Assembly (NCBI RefSeq): GCF_050947875.1
Contig: NC_134577.1
Coordinates: 66,033,639-66,097,638, forward strand
Source: Dermacentor variabilis
Lineage: Eukaryota; Arthropoda; Arachnida; Ixodida; Ixodidae
Direction of reading: 5' to 3'
DNA: 64,000 bases
The position numbers and the translations under genes were made by a program. Numbering within the stretch: position 1 is the first letter of the stretch; every line of letters begins with the position of its first letter. The notes below the pieces were generated by a model. That model saw only the letters and a list, made by a program, of their open reading frames with translations, searched no databases and was not told the origin of the DNA. Of this stretch, positions 47,601 through 59,600 are shown piece after piece.

Positions 47601-50600
47601 AAGTCTACAAACAAAGTTTCCGTGAAAGTGGTGCTTTAAACAAACAATTAAACCTCTTTTTACCGTAGCAAATCGCCTTTTCTGGCTGCCAAATTCACTC
47701 GGACACTTCCGCGGCGTTATCCGTGCCAGAAAAATCGGTCGGCCATTGTAAGTGTGATCATATGGTCGGCCTCCAGTGGTTGCATTATTTCGCATAGCAC
47801 GTCTGAGCGCCGTGCGGGGATTCAGGGAGCGGCTAGAGGGCTGTCCCGCGTAATACCGGCATCCAGTAAACATTCTGTAAAAGAAGTGCGGGCCTTACAA
47901 TAGTAAATACGGTATTTCTTAAATGTTTAATTGTATGCCAAAGTGTGCTCTTCTGGTTCGAGCGTTAAATTTATTTCGGCGACAGGCGGAAGAACCTGTA
48001 TTTTTTTCAAGTTAGCTATATACTCCGAACCAACACCTGTCGAAGTGGAAATCTTTTCTGGCGTCAATTAGTGCTGCCAAAGCGTCGAAAGCAGACAACT
48101 CACTCAAAAAATAGTTTTTAGCCGGGCTTGTTAGTATGACGACATAACACGGTGAACATCGCGTGCAAGGACTGGTACCAAGACAGGATAAAAGTACATG
48201 CCCGTATGTCGTCGCCGATAACCATGCACCGAACTGTGTAATACTTCAATCATTTTTTTTCGGCCACATTTCCTAAATGGTAAGCGATTTTAATGCCTTG
48301 TTGGCGTGTAAAAAATTTTGCCCACGTCGCACAAAAGCGAATAATGCGGCTGTACATTCTGACCAGCACTAAATGCGATGCGTTGGCGAGCATGGCCTCC
48401 GAGATTGCGGGCGCTGCTAGCGCGCGCAATCTGGACTTGTCATGGGTGTGACGGTATATAGTGACGACTGCGTAGAAAAAGCCGGGAGGGCAACACCACG
48501 AAAGGCCACTGAGGGCCCCGAATCAAGCGCGTGTGACAAAGTGCTCCAGCTGAGACCTTGACACCGTTGCCACATCACTCTCGCCTGTCAAGTTGGACGT
48601 TTCGCAATCCGAGCTATCTAATTCATTTCCGTTTTGTTTTCGCAGCGGTCGCTAAGCGGTGTAATGCGCCAAATAAATTTACACAAAAGCATAAGGGCCC
48701 CATTTTGTGCCGATACTGCGAAAGGGACTTGTGAAATGAACTCGAAGTTAACGATAGCTCACAATCGTCAGGTTGGCCAGTTCATAACTTAAAGGGACCC
48801 TATAAGTCTAAATCAGTTTGCAACGACAGAGTGTTCTTCGAACACTGCAATTTGGTTAAGTTCGCGCAAATGTGCTGATTATAACAAAAAGGAAGCAAAG
48901 TTAAAATTTCTATTCTATTGAATTTCGCTCCGAAACCCCACCGCTGGTACGGCACTGTGACGTTACAGATTTAAAACATTTTTTTTTCGCATTTGGGCAT
49001 CGTGGGCACAGTAAAGGTTCGTGAAACTTGCCAAGTTCAATCTTTATGTGCCTTAGAGTGCAATGTAGTCAATTTTTGTTGAGAAAACGATTAACTAGGC
49101 TTTAGCAGACGGCGTCAGAACCTCTGACGTCACGGTGATAGGTTGCGGGAACTTCAAGGCAGCGTCGCCACTGGCTTTGTTTTTACGGATTTTCTAGCTT
49201 ACCTTGCGCGACCGACTTTGAAAGTTGTAGCGCGTTGCGTCGCATTATTGTATGCACTTTTCCTTTCTCAATTATTTCTTGTTTCTTCTATCACAATTTA
49301 TGCCCTTTACCCCTTTCCTCAGCGCAAGGTAGCCAGCCGGTACACACAATGGCTAACCTCCCCTTTTTTCCCTCTCTTTCTTTCTTCTCATCCTTTCCGG
49401 TTTACCAAACCTCTTCTCGTGATAAGAGTGGCTCTTTTGGTATTGTACAAGGGTCATCTACAAATACAGGTGAGATAACCTGTTCTTTTGTTTGACACCC
49501 ATCCCTATCGCATAATCACGGATGGTCTTTAGTGTGTCATGCGTGTCTGAAGCAGATGACCCGCGCCCTCCGCAGACGCAGGCGGTCAACAGCTTCGGAT
49601 ATTTGACGTGAATTGTAGACCCCAGGTCCAAGTGACGGAAGGTGTAAGCGCCGTAGTGGCCGAGATTGTTCCGTGAGAGAGACTTCCTCCACTCGAGAAA
49701 TGATTGCGAGTAAAAGTGCAAGAAGCATGCGGGGATCAGATGATGGGAGTCGCTTTCCGCCAAAGAAGATATTTTTTTAGCAGACGAACTCATTTTTTTT
49801 TGTCCGTTTCAGCAAACTCCTGGGCTGACGTTCCTAAAGCGAGACTACAGCGACGGCATGCTTCGTTGCTCCTGGCACCGAGCCCACGTCACTAGCGTGC
49901 AGAAGACCACGTTCAACACCGCGACCAATAGCTACCACTTGCTCTTGGCAGCCGGCCAGTTTGAAGGAAACAGCGATGGTACGTTGCTTCGTCTTTTAGT
50001 CCGTTTGGTGCATTCAAACTGTCTTGTGCAGCGAAAGCGGTCGGAACGAAAAGGGCCTTTGGCGACGGCGTCCTTCCGGTTCTTGAGAATCGTCGTGACC
50101 GTTGTCGCAACTATACAGCTTTCGCTTCGGCACGATTTGTCCCACAATAATGTCAAAATATGCAGTATTTTATCTTAACATGAGTGAGGAATATCAGGGT
50201 TACCCGTCTAAAGTTCGGTGGTTTTTAGCTTCGCGTGTCAATAATGAAAATGCTGAATTACTTCGTTATTGTGCGTCCATTTTACAACGCTTCCCCTGTC
50301 ATGTTTCGCCGTGATGGTCGTGTCTGTTCACTTCTGATGGAAGCGTTCCTGGTGTTCATGAATGATTGAATGGTCAGTTTATTTCCGCGTTTGTACAAAA
50401 AAAAAAAAAGCCACCTGTGCCTTTATCAGCACTGCCAGTTCTGGGCCCGGCCATAGAGTTAATACAAAACTTCATTGTAAAAAAGTTTGAAAGGTCACGT
50501 GAATTCCATGTTCAGATTCTGATAACGTAAAGAAAATTGTTACATTACGTGCTTAGCGAGCGCGCCACAGAACTTTTTCTTTTTTACCACATTTCGTACC

Positions 50601-53600
50601 TCTTAAGCGACTCCTTTCTCTTGGTTTTCAGTTAAGAAAGAACACTACGAACGGGATTACACCAAGACTCATGTAAACCTGAAAGCAATGCAGGTAGCTC
50701 TCGGCGGGGCAGGCTCCGACATTTTCATCAAGCTTCACGGTAAGTCATTGCATAGGATACCTTGCCCTTTTGTATCGTTTCCGTTGTTTCGTAAAATTAG
50801 TTACTGTTTTTCTCTCTGCCGAACAAACCACACCTAATGCCGAATGAATGCAAAACGCGCGTTTTTTAAACAACAACGAGGGATTTACTGCTTGTTCCCT
50901 TGGGCAACTCGTACACAAGCTCGTAGTTTCGATACCCAGTCAAATATGCTCGTAAGCTCGAGCGTTTCTTCAACCTGTTCTTGGTAATTCAACCCGCCAG
51001 ACATTTGGATTCCGTCAGCCCCGTAAAGGTCAATGAATGCAAGTCGATTGTACTCACTGTAAGTAATTGTATTGTGCTGTACGCTACTGCACTATGCCGC
51101 ACTGTACTGTCCCTCATTTTACTGTACTGTACTATACTGTATTGTACTGTACTGTGCTGTACTATATTTGTGCAGGATGAAATACCCCAGGTAGTCACAT
51201 CTAATCCGTAACGCTCCACTATGGCGTCTCTGATAAGGCTCAATGATATTAGGGACGTTAAACTACAGTAATAAATAATTCAGTCAATAGTTAATTACGA
51301 TCGGAATGGCGATGACTGCGACGAAACATGAAGCATTACAGCCTGCTCAGCGCTGAAGAAAAAACTGGCAACGACCAACGGCAACGACAGCTCGGAATGA
51401 CTGATACATATCATTAGCAAAGTGTTGTAACCAAAAAGCTCAATATATTTGTAAAGTTCTGGAATAGGTTTTATTTTGTCTTTCGAGTTACTTTGTGATT
51501 TAACTGCGGATTTTGTCAAAAGGTTTTTTCTTTGGGGGTGGGGGGGGGGGGACTTAACCCTCACATCACAAAGCCGGTGGTCTCACGTCGGGCGTTGACG
51601 CAGTGTTGCCAACGCAACACTGCTTTGGAACACTGCGTTGGCAGTGTTCAAAAGTGAAAACATTTTGCTACGAAACCCGCCGCGGTAGCTGAGCGGCTAT
51701 AAAGCGTTGCGCTGCTCAGCTGGAGGTCATGGGTTTGATTCCGCCTTGACGGTCGCATTTTCACGGGGGGCTAACTAGAATGGCACCTGTGTACATATAT
51801 ATGCAGGTGCATGCGGTGAATTGTATTCCTGCCTACCCCTATATACGGCATGCCGCATTATAGGATCGTGGTTTCTCGCGCGTAAAACACCACAGAACAA
51901 AAACAAACTATCCTAGCTAAAGTTTCACTGAATTTCTTGCCAAACCCACCCTACTTACGCATCCTGTGTGTAAAAAAAATTGTGTCTGCAAAAAAAAAAA
52001 GAAAAACTCTTCTGCACTTAAACGCTGAACACGGATACTTGGCTTTCAACGTCGTTCTCCTGGCAACAACACTTAGTTGAACAATTTTCGACCGCCCACC
52101 CCCCCTCCTCCAGAAAAAGGAAGTCCTAAGAAAAAAAGGAAGAAGTTCTCTTTACCAGCTGTCGGAAGCATTCCCAGATTCTGTACTACAATGAAAAGCG
52201 GAATGGAGGACATTCTTGCCCATTCTTCAAGGGTCCCAGAGAACTGGAACAATGCGAACCTTATATTAATAAACAAAAATGGAGACGTTAAAGAATTGAA
52301 CAATTATAGGCCTATTAGCTTACTTCCAGTATTGAATAAAATATTCACCAAGATAATTTCTAATAGAATAAGGGCAACCCTGGAATTCAGTCAACCAAGA
52401 GCTCAGGCTGGTTTCTGGAAGGGATACTCAACGGCGGATCACATTCATGCCAATAATCAGGTTACCAAGAAATCCGCAGAGTACCATAAGCCTGTCTATA
52501 TAGCTTTCACATTTTACTTAAAACCATCTTATTCTGTAGAGATACCAGCAGTCATAGAGGCATTGCGTGATCAAGGAATACAGACTGCTTACGTAAATAC
52601 CCTGGAAAATATCTACAGAGATTCCACATCCACCTTAATTCTGTACAAGAAAAGTAGGAAAATATCTATAAAGAAATGGGTCAGACAGGGAGACACAATC
52701 TCTCCAATGCTACTCACTGTGTGCTTGGAAGAGGTATTCAAGCTATTAAACTGGGAAGGCTTAGGAGTAAAAATCGACGGCGAATATCTCAGCAACCTTT
52801 AGTTTGCCGATGACATTGTTCTATTCAGTAACAGTGCAGACGATTTACAACAAATTATTGAGGACCTTAAACAGAAATAGTGTAAGAGTGTGATTGAAGA
52901 TTAATATGCAGAAGACAAAGATAATGATAAATAGCCGAGCAAGCGAACAAGAGTTCAAGATCACCCGCCGAGGTTGCTCAGTGGCTATGGTGTTGGGCTG
53001 CTGAGCACGAGGTCGCGGGATCGAATCCCGGCCACGGCGGCCGCATTTCGATGGGGGCGAAATGCGAAAACGCCCGTGTACTTAGATTTAGGTGCACGTT
53101 AAAGAACCACAGGTGGTCGAAATTTCCGGAGTCCCCCACTACGGCGTGCCTCATAATCAGAAAGTGGTTTTGGCACGTAAAACCCCATTTGTTTTTAGTT
53201 CAAGATCGCCAGTCAGCCTCTAGAGTCTGTGAAGGAGTGCGTTTACCTAGGTCAATTAATCACAGGAAACCCTGATCATGAGAAGGAAATTGGGTTGGAT
53301 CGGCATACGGCAGACATTGCCAGTTCCTGACTGGAAGCTTACCATTATCATTGGAAACGGAAATGTACAATCAGTGCATTTTACCAGTACTGACATATGG
53401 GGCAGAGACTTGGAGACTGACAAAGAAGCTTGAGAACAAGTTAAGGACCGCGCAAAGGGCGATGTAACTAAAAATGCTAGGCATAACGTTAAGAGACAGA
53501 AAGGCAGCGGTTCGGATTAGGGAGCAAACAGGGATAGCCATGCTCTAATTCACATAAAGAGGGGAAAATGGAGCTGAGCAGGCCATGTAATTGCGTAGGG

Positions 53601-56600
53601 TGGACAATCGGTGGACCATTAGAGTTACAGAATGGGTGCTAAGAGAAGGGAAGCGCAGTCGAGGGCGGCAGAAGACTATAGGTGGGGCAATGAAATTAGA
53701 GAATTCGCATCGGCTAGTTAGAATCGGTTGGCGTAGGGCAGGGGTAATTAACGATCGCAGGGAGAGGGCTTCGTCCTGCAGTGGACATAAAACAGGCTGA
53801 CGATGTTGATGGGGATGAGTTACCAATGGACCGTTTTCCCCCAGACGCAGCCCCAAGCAGCAGCCTCGTGACTAAAAGCCCACGTACAGTTTTGCCTTTC
53901 TTATGTCGTGTCAGTTCATGGGAGTCACTTGTCGTCCTAATGCTTTTCCAGGCTCACTGATGATTGTCGCCTGGGTGCTGCTTGTTAGTGTCGGCATCCT
54001 CCTCGCCAGGCACTACAAGAACGTATGGGAGGCCACCACCGTATGCGGCGTCAAGCCATGGTTTGCTGTAAGGGCGCTTCTGGAATTCATCTCGAACAAT
54101 GTGACCAAGAAATGCTGGAATGCTCGGAATTGCTTTCTGGGAACATGCAGTATGCTGGCGGGAGAAGTGTGTCCAAGTTAATTAAGATAATCGTTAGGAA
54201 GGTGCTCGTTTTTTAAAGACAGATACGAATGAGTGGATATGAATTGTTGCAAAATATGAATTCTCGGTGAAAAGTGCTGACATCTTCTTTTTTTCGGGGG
54301 GGGGGGGGTAGACAGAGACCGGTTATCTCTGCACATGCCGAGTGCGTCTACTTCTCCATCTTTATTATGTGTTTAAATTTGCTCGTTTTAATGTATGTAA
54401 ATTTCCACCTTCCGATGACTTAACTCCTATGAAATATTTCCGAACAGTCGGCGCGGAATGATTGTCGAATGCATTTATTATGCCTTCGCAACTTTTGGCA
54501 ATACCTACGGTTGCCCTGAGACTGATGACCCGGCATAATCAGTGAATAAAAAGAATTTTATTCATTCACTCAAAAAAATAAAAGCATAGCAACAACATAT
54601 ACAGAAGGAGGTGTCAAAGCTCAAGGCTGTAATGGGACCTCCTGTTTCTAATTAAAAAGGGCAAAACAAATTAGGGCTAAGCAAAGCCAGTTTCGCACCG
54701 GTCATTTATTTCTTTGGGGTTTGCCGCATAATTTCCTGCCAACAAACATCTTCTGAGGAGTCTCTCGTTTCTTCACATTTCCAGTTCCACCGGGTCCTCA
54801 TGATGCTTGCGGTGGCCATGATGATTGCAGCCCTGGTGCTAATCTTCTACAAGGTCGGCCAGTGGAGCGTTGTGAGTTGAGGCGTCATTTATGGATTACT
54901 CATTTCCAGCAGCGACTGGTGTACTGATAGTTGAGTCTGATTATCGATACTTAAAGCCGTTGTCCTTTACGGCCTGTTCGTGCAAAGCTTCGATCGCTTG
55001 CGTAACAAATAATTGTTGGTGCCGTGAGAGGTCGCCCGTCATGTCTTAGAAAATTGCGCTTGAAGTTTACCTATCGGTTCCTAACTACGCGAGACTGTGT
55101 AGTCTTGGGAACAAATGTTTCGCCTACACCATTTTCGTGTTGTGGAAATGGCGCGGCGCCGTTAGCTTTTCACCATCTTGCCCGCAGAGTGTTACTCCAC
55201 CATGGTGGATTTCTCCACCGGTGTCCAATTTGCAATCACTTTTAATTACCATGCTTTAGGTTAAGGCTGTTGTGTTCACGGTGTCGGGAACAGATAAACT
55301 ATCATAAAAACAATTTGCAGTTATACAGCGAAGCTCTATATGGCTAGCCGATTCGTCCGTCCATCCGTCTGTCGATCACCTGTGCACCGAAAACTCCTCC
55401 GACGCAAGCCCATGCGCGTGCACGAAAAAAAAAAAAAAGAGGCGCGCTATAGCCAACATCGAATAGATAGCACAAGGCCTGTTTACTCCGATCCATTACG
55501 TGACGCTACCTGGCCCGAAATTTCCACTGACAAGGCTGGCGTGATGAAAGCGATGACGTCAAAATCACTGTTGTCTACTTGGGAGCACCCCATTAGATTC
55601 TATGGCAGTCGGGCCAAGTAACATGACGTCATGGATCGGAGTGAAAAGGCTTTGTGCTATCTAGATGGTGTTGGACTAGCTCCGCCAGTAGTCAGGTCGT
55701 TGCTTTTAGTCGCAGCAGAGCGCGCGCGTGCAGCAGTTTCTCTCCGACTCCGAAATTGGTAGGCCACGTGTCATGCGTGCCCCTGAGCAGCAGGCAGCTT
55801 GCGATCAGCAATGCCGCGAGCAGAACCAGGAAGGAGCTCGTCTACGCCCGGCCGATGGTGCAGCCCGGGCACAAGAACAGGCTCGTGCAGCCGAGCGCAA
55901 GCACCAACTGCGTACCGAAGATCTGGCAGCTTACTAAGCCGCCGTTTAATGAACCGTTGGGATTAATCCAGTGATAAACACCGGGGCAGCACGTTTCAGC
56001 TCGCTGGTTAACCATCTGCACGGAGTGCTTGGACGGTGTTCTTTTATGTTTGTTTTGTAAGGGGGGAGAGATGAGGGGTTGGAGGTCGTATGTGTCAACA
56101 CAGGTACAAGGAATCTGCCTATATTTAAGGTCGTAAATTAACAGTTTTGTTATGTCGTATACGTGGTGGGTGACGTACTTCACTGTGCTCTCTGCTGTCA
56201 GCTCCAGTTCCAGTGTAACTTTCGAGGATTCGCAGCTATTGGACGAGGCGAGACTTAGGTCAGAAGTAATGGTTGGACACGTTTGCAACACCGGCTTAAA
56301 TTTTGCTATTTTTAAGGCCGCTTTCCATTGTAGACCTATTTGCTGGTTATATGAAATTGTATTAGGTCTAATTAAATCAGGCCATGTTTAGGTCAAACAA
56401 GACTTTTTTTTTACTTCAGCGAATGCTTGCTATGTTTATTATCTGTTATGTGATGGGTGTGTCCGGAGGGGGGGGGGGGGGAGTCATCAGGTTTGTTTTG
56501 TACGACATTCAAGTCAAAGAACAGTGTACCTCAAATTGAAACCCTGTCTGATATCATCATTGTCGGCTGACATGTGGTAATATTACACGTTTTTAATTCA

Positions 56601-59600
56601 TTGTGATATGTCCCTTAAGTGCATTACTTGCATTCTGGCAGAAGGTTGACTACAGGCCAGCTTAAGTATGCCCCTTTCATGCTTGTATGAATTGCACCTG
56701 TATGTATAGAAAATATCATCGTTTCAGAATGAATTTTAGAATAAGCAAGCCGCATCAAGTTTGACTGGTTTGTTATGCTTTCTTCCAGACTGAAAATCCG
56801 CATCCAATCTTGGGCATTGTGTGCTCAATTTTAGGGATTCTGCAGGTAACATTACTTTCATGTACCTTTCTCCTGCTGTCTCTACCTAAGCATTCTTGGG
56901 AAGTCTTTAAAAATGTCAAGATATATTTTCTTACTTTTGGTGGGGTTGGGGAAAAAGAAGGAGGGGGTGACTCCTTTTGTAGCTGTGCGCTATATGTATT
57001 CTCAACTTGACCTGCCGTTTTCTTTCACAGGGGGACCGCTTCATCGCTTTCTGTTAGATATTGGGATGTTGCTTGGTAATAAACATAGTTCATTAAGATA
57101 TAAGTGATTTTGTTAGGTCCTCACGTTTCACTAAGTCATGATGACGACGTGCAGGACAGACTGGTTTCTACCTGTGATCTTGGGATACCAGCCTCTGTAG
57201 TTTCCCCTTTTTCGCAGTTAACTAAAAAAAAAAAAAGTCGAGGATCATGAAAACCGAAGGCAAAAAGTTTACTTGCTATTTCGGTGGTGAGAAGCAAAAA
57301 AAAATTTGTTGGCTGTGATAGTTATCAACGCAGTGATCTGGGTATGATTTTGCAACTGCGATTACAGGTGGCCGCTCTTTTCAATTTGCCATAAAATAAA
57401 ATGATTATACAGTAATCATAAAGGTAATAATGATTATGATAGCACTTGCGGATGCACTAGTCGCGATGAGTCAGCAGTATACTTTCCAAAAACGTGTCAG
57501 GACCAAGGCAAATGGAAAGTCCCGTTTCCAAGCAGTTCCACCGGGGCCGGGACGAAAAGATTTGTGGTCATTACAGATCCGCATATGAGATCAGAGCGAA
57601 TGAAGGCACCGATGACATATTTTTTGGGGTTTCGCGGGACACGTTTCTTTTTTACTGAAATAGCCACGCCAGGCTTATCTTGCGTGACAAACTTGATCAG
57701 GTGTTTGTGAGTGCGTTCTCCTGCATGATTTTTTTTATCATTAAAGGAAGTTCTTTAAATATGGGCCAAATAATTATTTAGAGCGCTGAAAATACGCAGG
57801 TATGATGAGTAGAAACGAGTTTATTAACGACATGCTACCTCTTATGCTTGTGTATTTGATTGTTGGGATAAACTTCGTTGTTTAAAATGTTTTATGCACT
57901 TGTTGGGTCTGTTTGTAGATCAGAGACCGCCTCACTGCTTAATGGTGTCGTATCTCTGCTAATAGGCAGACCCTGCGGATATTTGGTCTGACATGAAATA
58001 TTGCAACTGCGCCGTCATTTAATATTTCAGCCCATCATGGCGCTATTCCGATGCCACCCCCACGAAGAAAACAGGTATATCTTCAACTGGGCTCACTGGT
58101 TCAATGGCAACGCTGGCCAAATAGTTGCAGGTAAGCGTTTCCGTTGAAACAATCTAGTACACTGAACGTATCAGCGAATAACTTAAGCTTTATTTTAAAA
58201 TGTGTGTTTCTTTAAAGAAATAGAAGTATCGTTTGTTTTCGCCCCTGGTGTAAGTGCTGGCGGCGTACCGATGAGATGCGGTAATTATAAGGCCATTTAA
58301 CTAAAAACATCTAATCACCGTTAGAACAATCAAACTTAGAATCATCTTTAATGGGTAAGTGGAACCGAGCTGTCCGTACGTACCAGATCGTCTTTTTCAC
58401 GCCGAAAATTGCGAGTCCGCCTTCATTTGTGGCAGGACGAATCAGTGTTGTTGAAGCCGAAACTATGAGGCTGGGAGGCCCTCCGAACATACGTCAGTGG
58501 GCGACGTCACTCAGCGGCGGAAAGCCAGGGAAGGTATTCTGTAAGAGTCCACCCAGTGGACATGTCCGTTCCGTCAGCTTCTGAAGTGCTGATTGGCTGG
58601 GGGCGGACTGCGCGTGCACAGCTGCCACGCGGCCACAGCCAATCAGCGCTTCAGCAGCTGACGGAACGGACGTGTCCACTGGGTGGACTCTTACAGAATG
58701 CCTGATACTCGGGCTCTGGCCACATCCGTCACTGGCACGAAAAGCGATTCGAGCACTAGTGCAATACTTGAAGTGCACCGGCTTAAGAGACCGTTTATAG
58801 TGTCCCTGTGTGTAGTATACCTCCCACTTGCACTCAGTGCTTACTCTCTCCCTTTCTCCCTCTTTCTATTCCCTCTCCCCCACCCCAGTGTAGGGTAGCA
58901 AACCGGGTGCTCTTCTGGTTGACCTCCCTGCCTTTCCTGTTCTTGTTCTCTCTCTCCTCGCTGCGCGTGCGTCTGTATTTGCATAGCTCAAGTAATTAGT
59001 CATCGGCGGCGAGGAGCACGTATTTGCTTAGCCACGCTGCGGGCGCGTAGATTGCCTGGGCGCTGCAGGCCGCACATCTCAGAACATTCACGAGGTAGAT
59101 ATGAAACAGAATACAAGAGTGTGTCAACAGTGCGGCAATGGTTTTGACACGTTTCCTTGACGGTAAAGAACTACGCGGAACCAAAAGTATGAGTCACCAG
59201 TTTTATCTGTTTATCGGGCGAAGTTGTACTCAGAAAAACAAGTGACGCTCAAAGCACAACGATAGCGGTGAGCACGCAATCTGATTGCGAAAAGACTATT
59301 TCGCTGTATACTCGGTGACATTATCCGAGAAAATTCTAATACATGTAGGCGTGCGCTGAGAACTTTGTAACCGTTGTGATCCGGTAAACCGGCGGTTACC
59401 GAAAAAAAAAATAGTGTACGTGCGTCCATACAAAAAAGGCTAGCTGACGGTTCGCGAGCCTTTAAGGATGGTGCTGTTTCTTTTTTTTTTTTTGCCTCCT
59501 AAGCGTGATTTAGAAGGCAAACTATTAGAGTGTCAGTAAGGATGAATCTTGATTTGGGGCGCCGATTACGAAGTTGCTCTTCCTGAATGATGAAAAGTTC

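Larger units (their letters stand above)
43649..49812 (+). other. FRRS1-like intron, 6.2 kb
   Basis: Holds the TGTCCCA MITE, a truncated SINE, an EEP nuclease fragment and the 48.8-49.2 kb repeat. Between these nothing is recognised. Confidence 0.6.
54872..56788 (+). other. FRRS1-like intron, 1.9 kb
   Basis: Holds the TA-flanked MITE, the A/E/Q-rich frame and a G-run at 56468-56481. Confidence 0.6.

Noticed and set aside
51595..51660. Inverted repeat around cagtgttgccaacgcaacac
   Set aside because: Short and partly a direct repeat of cactgcgttggcagtgtt; too little to call an element.
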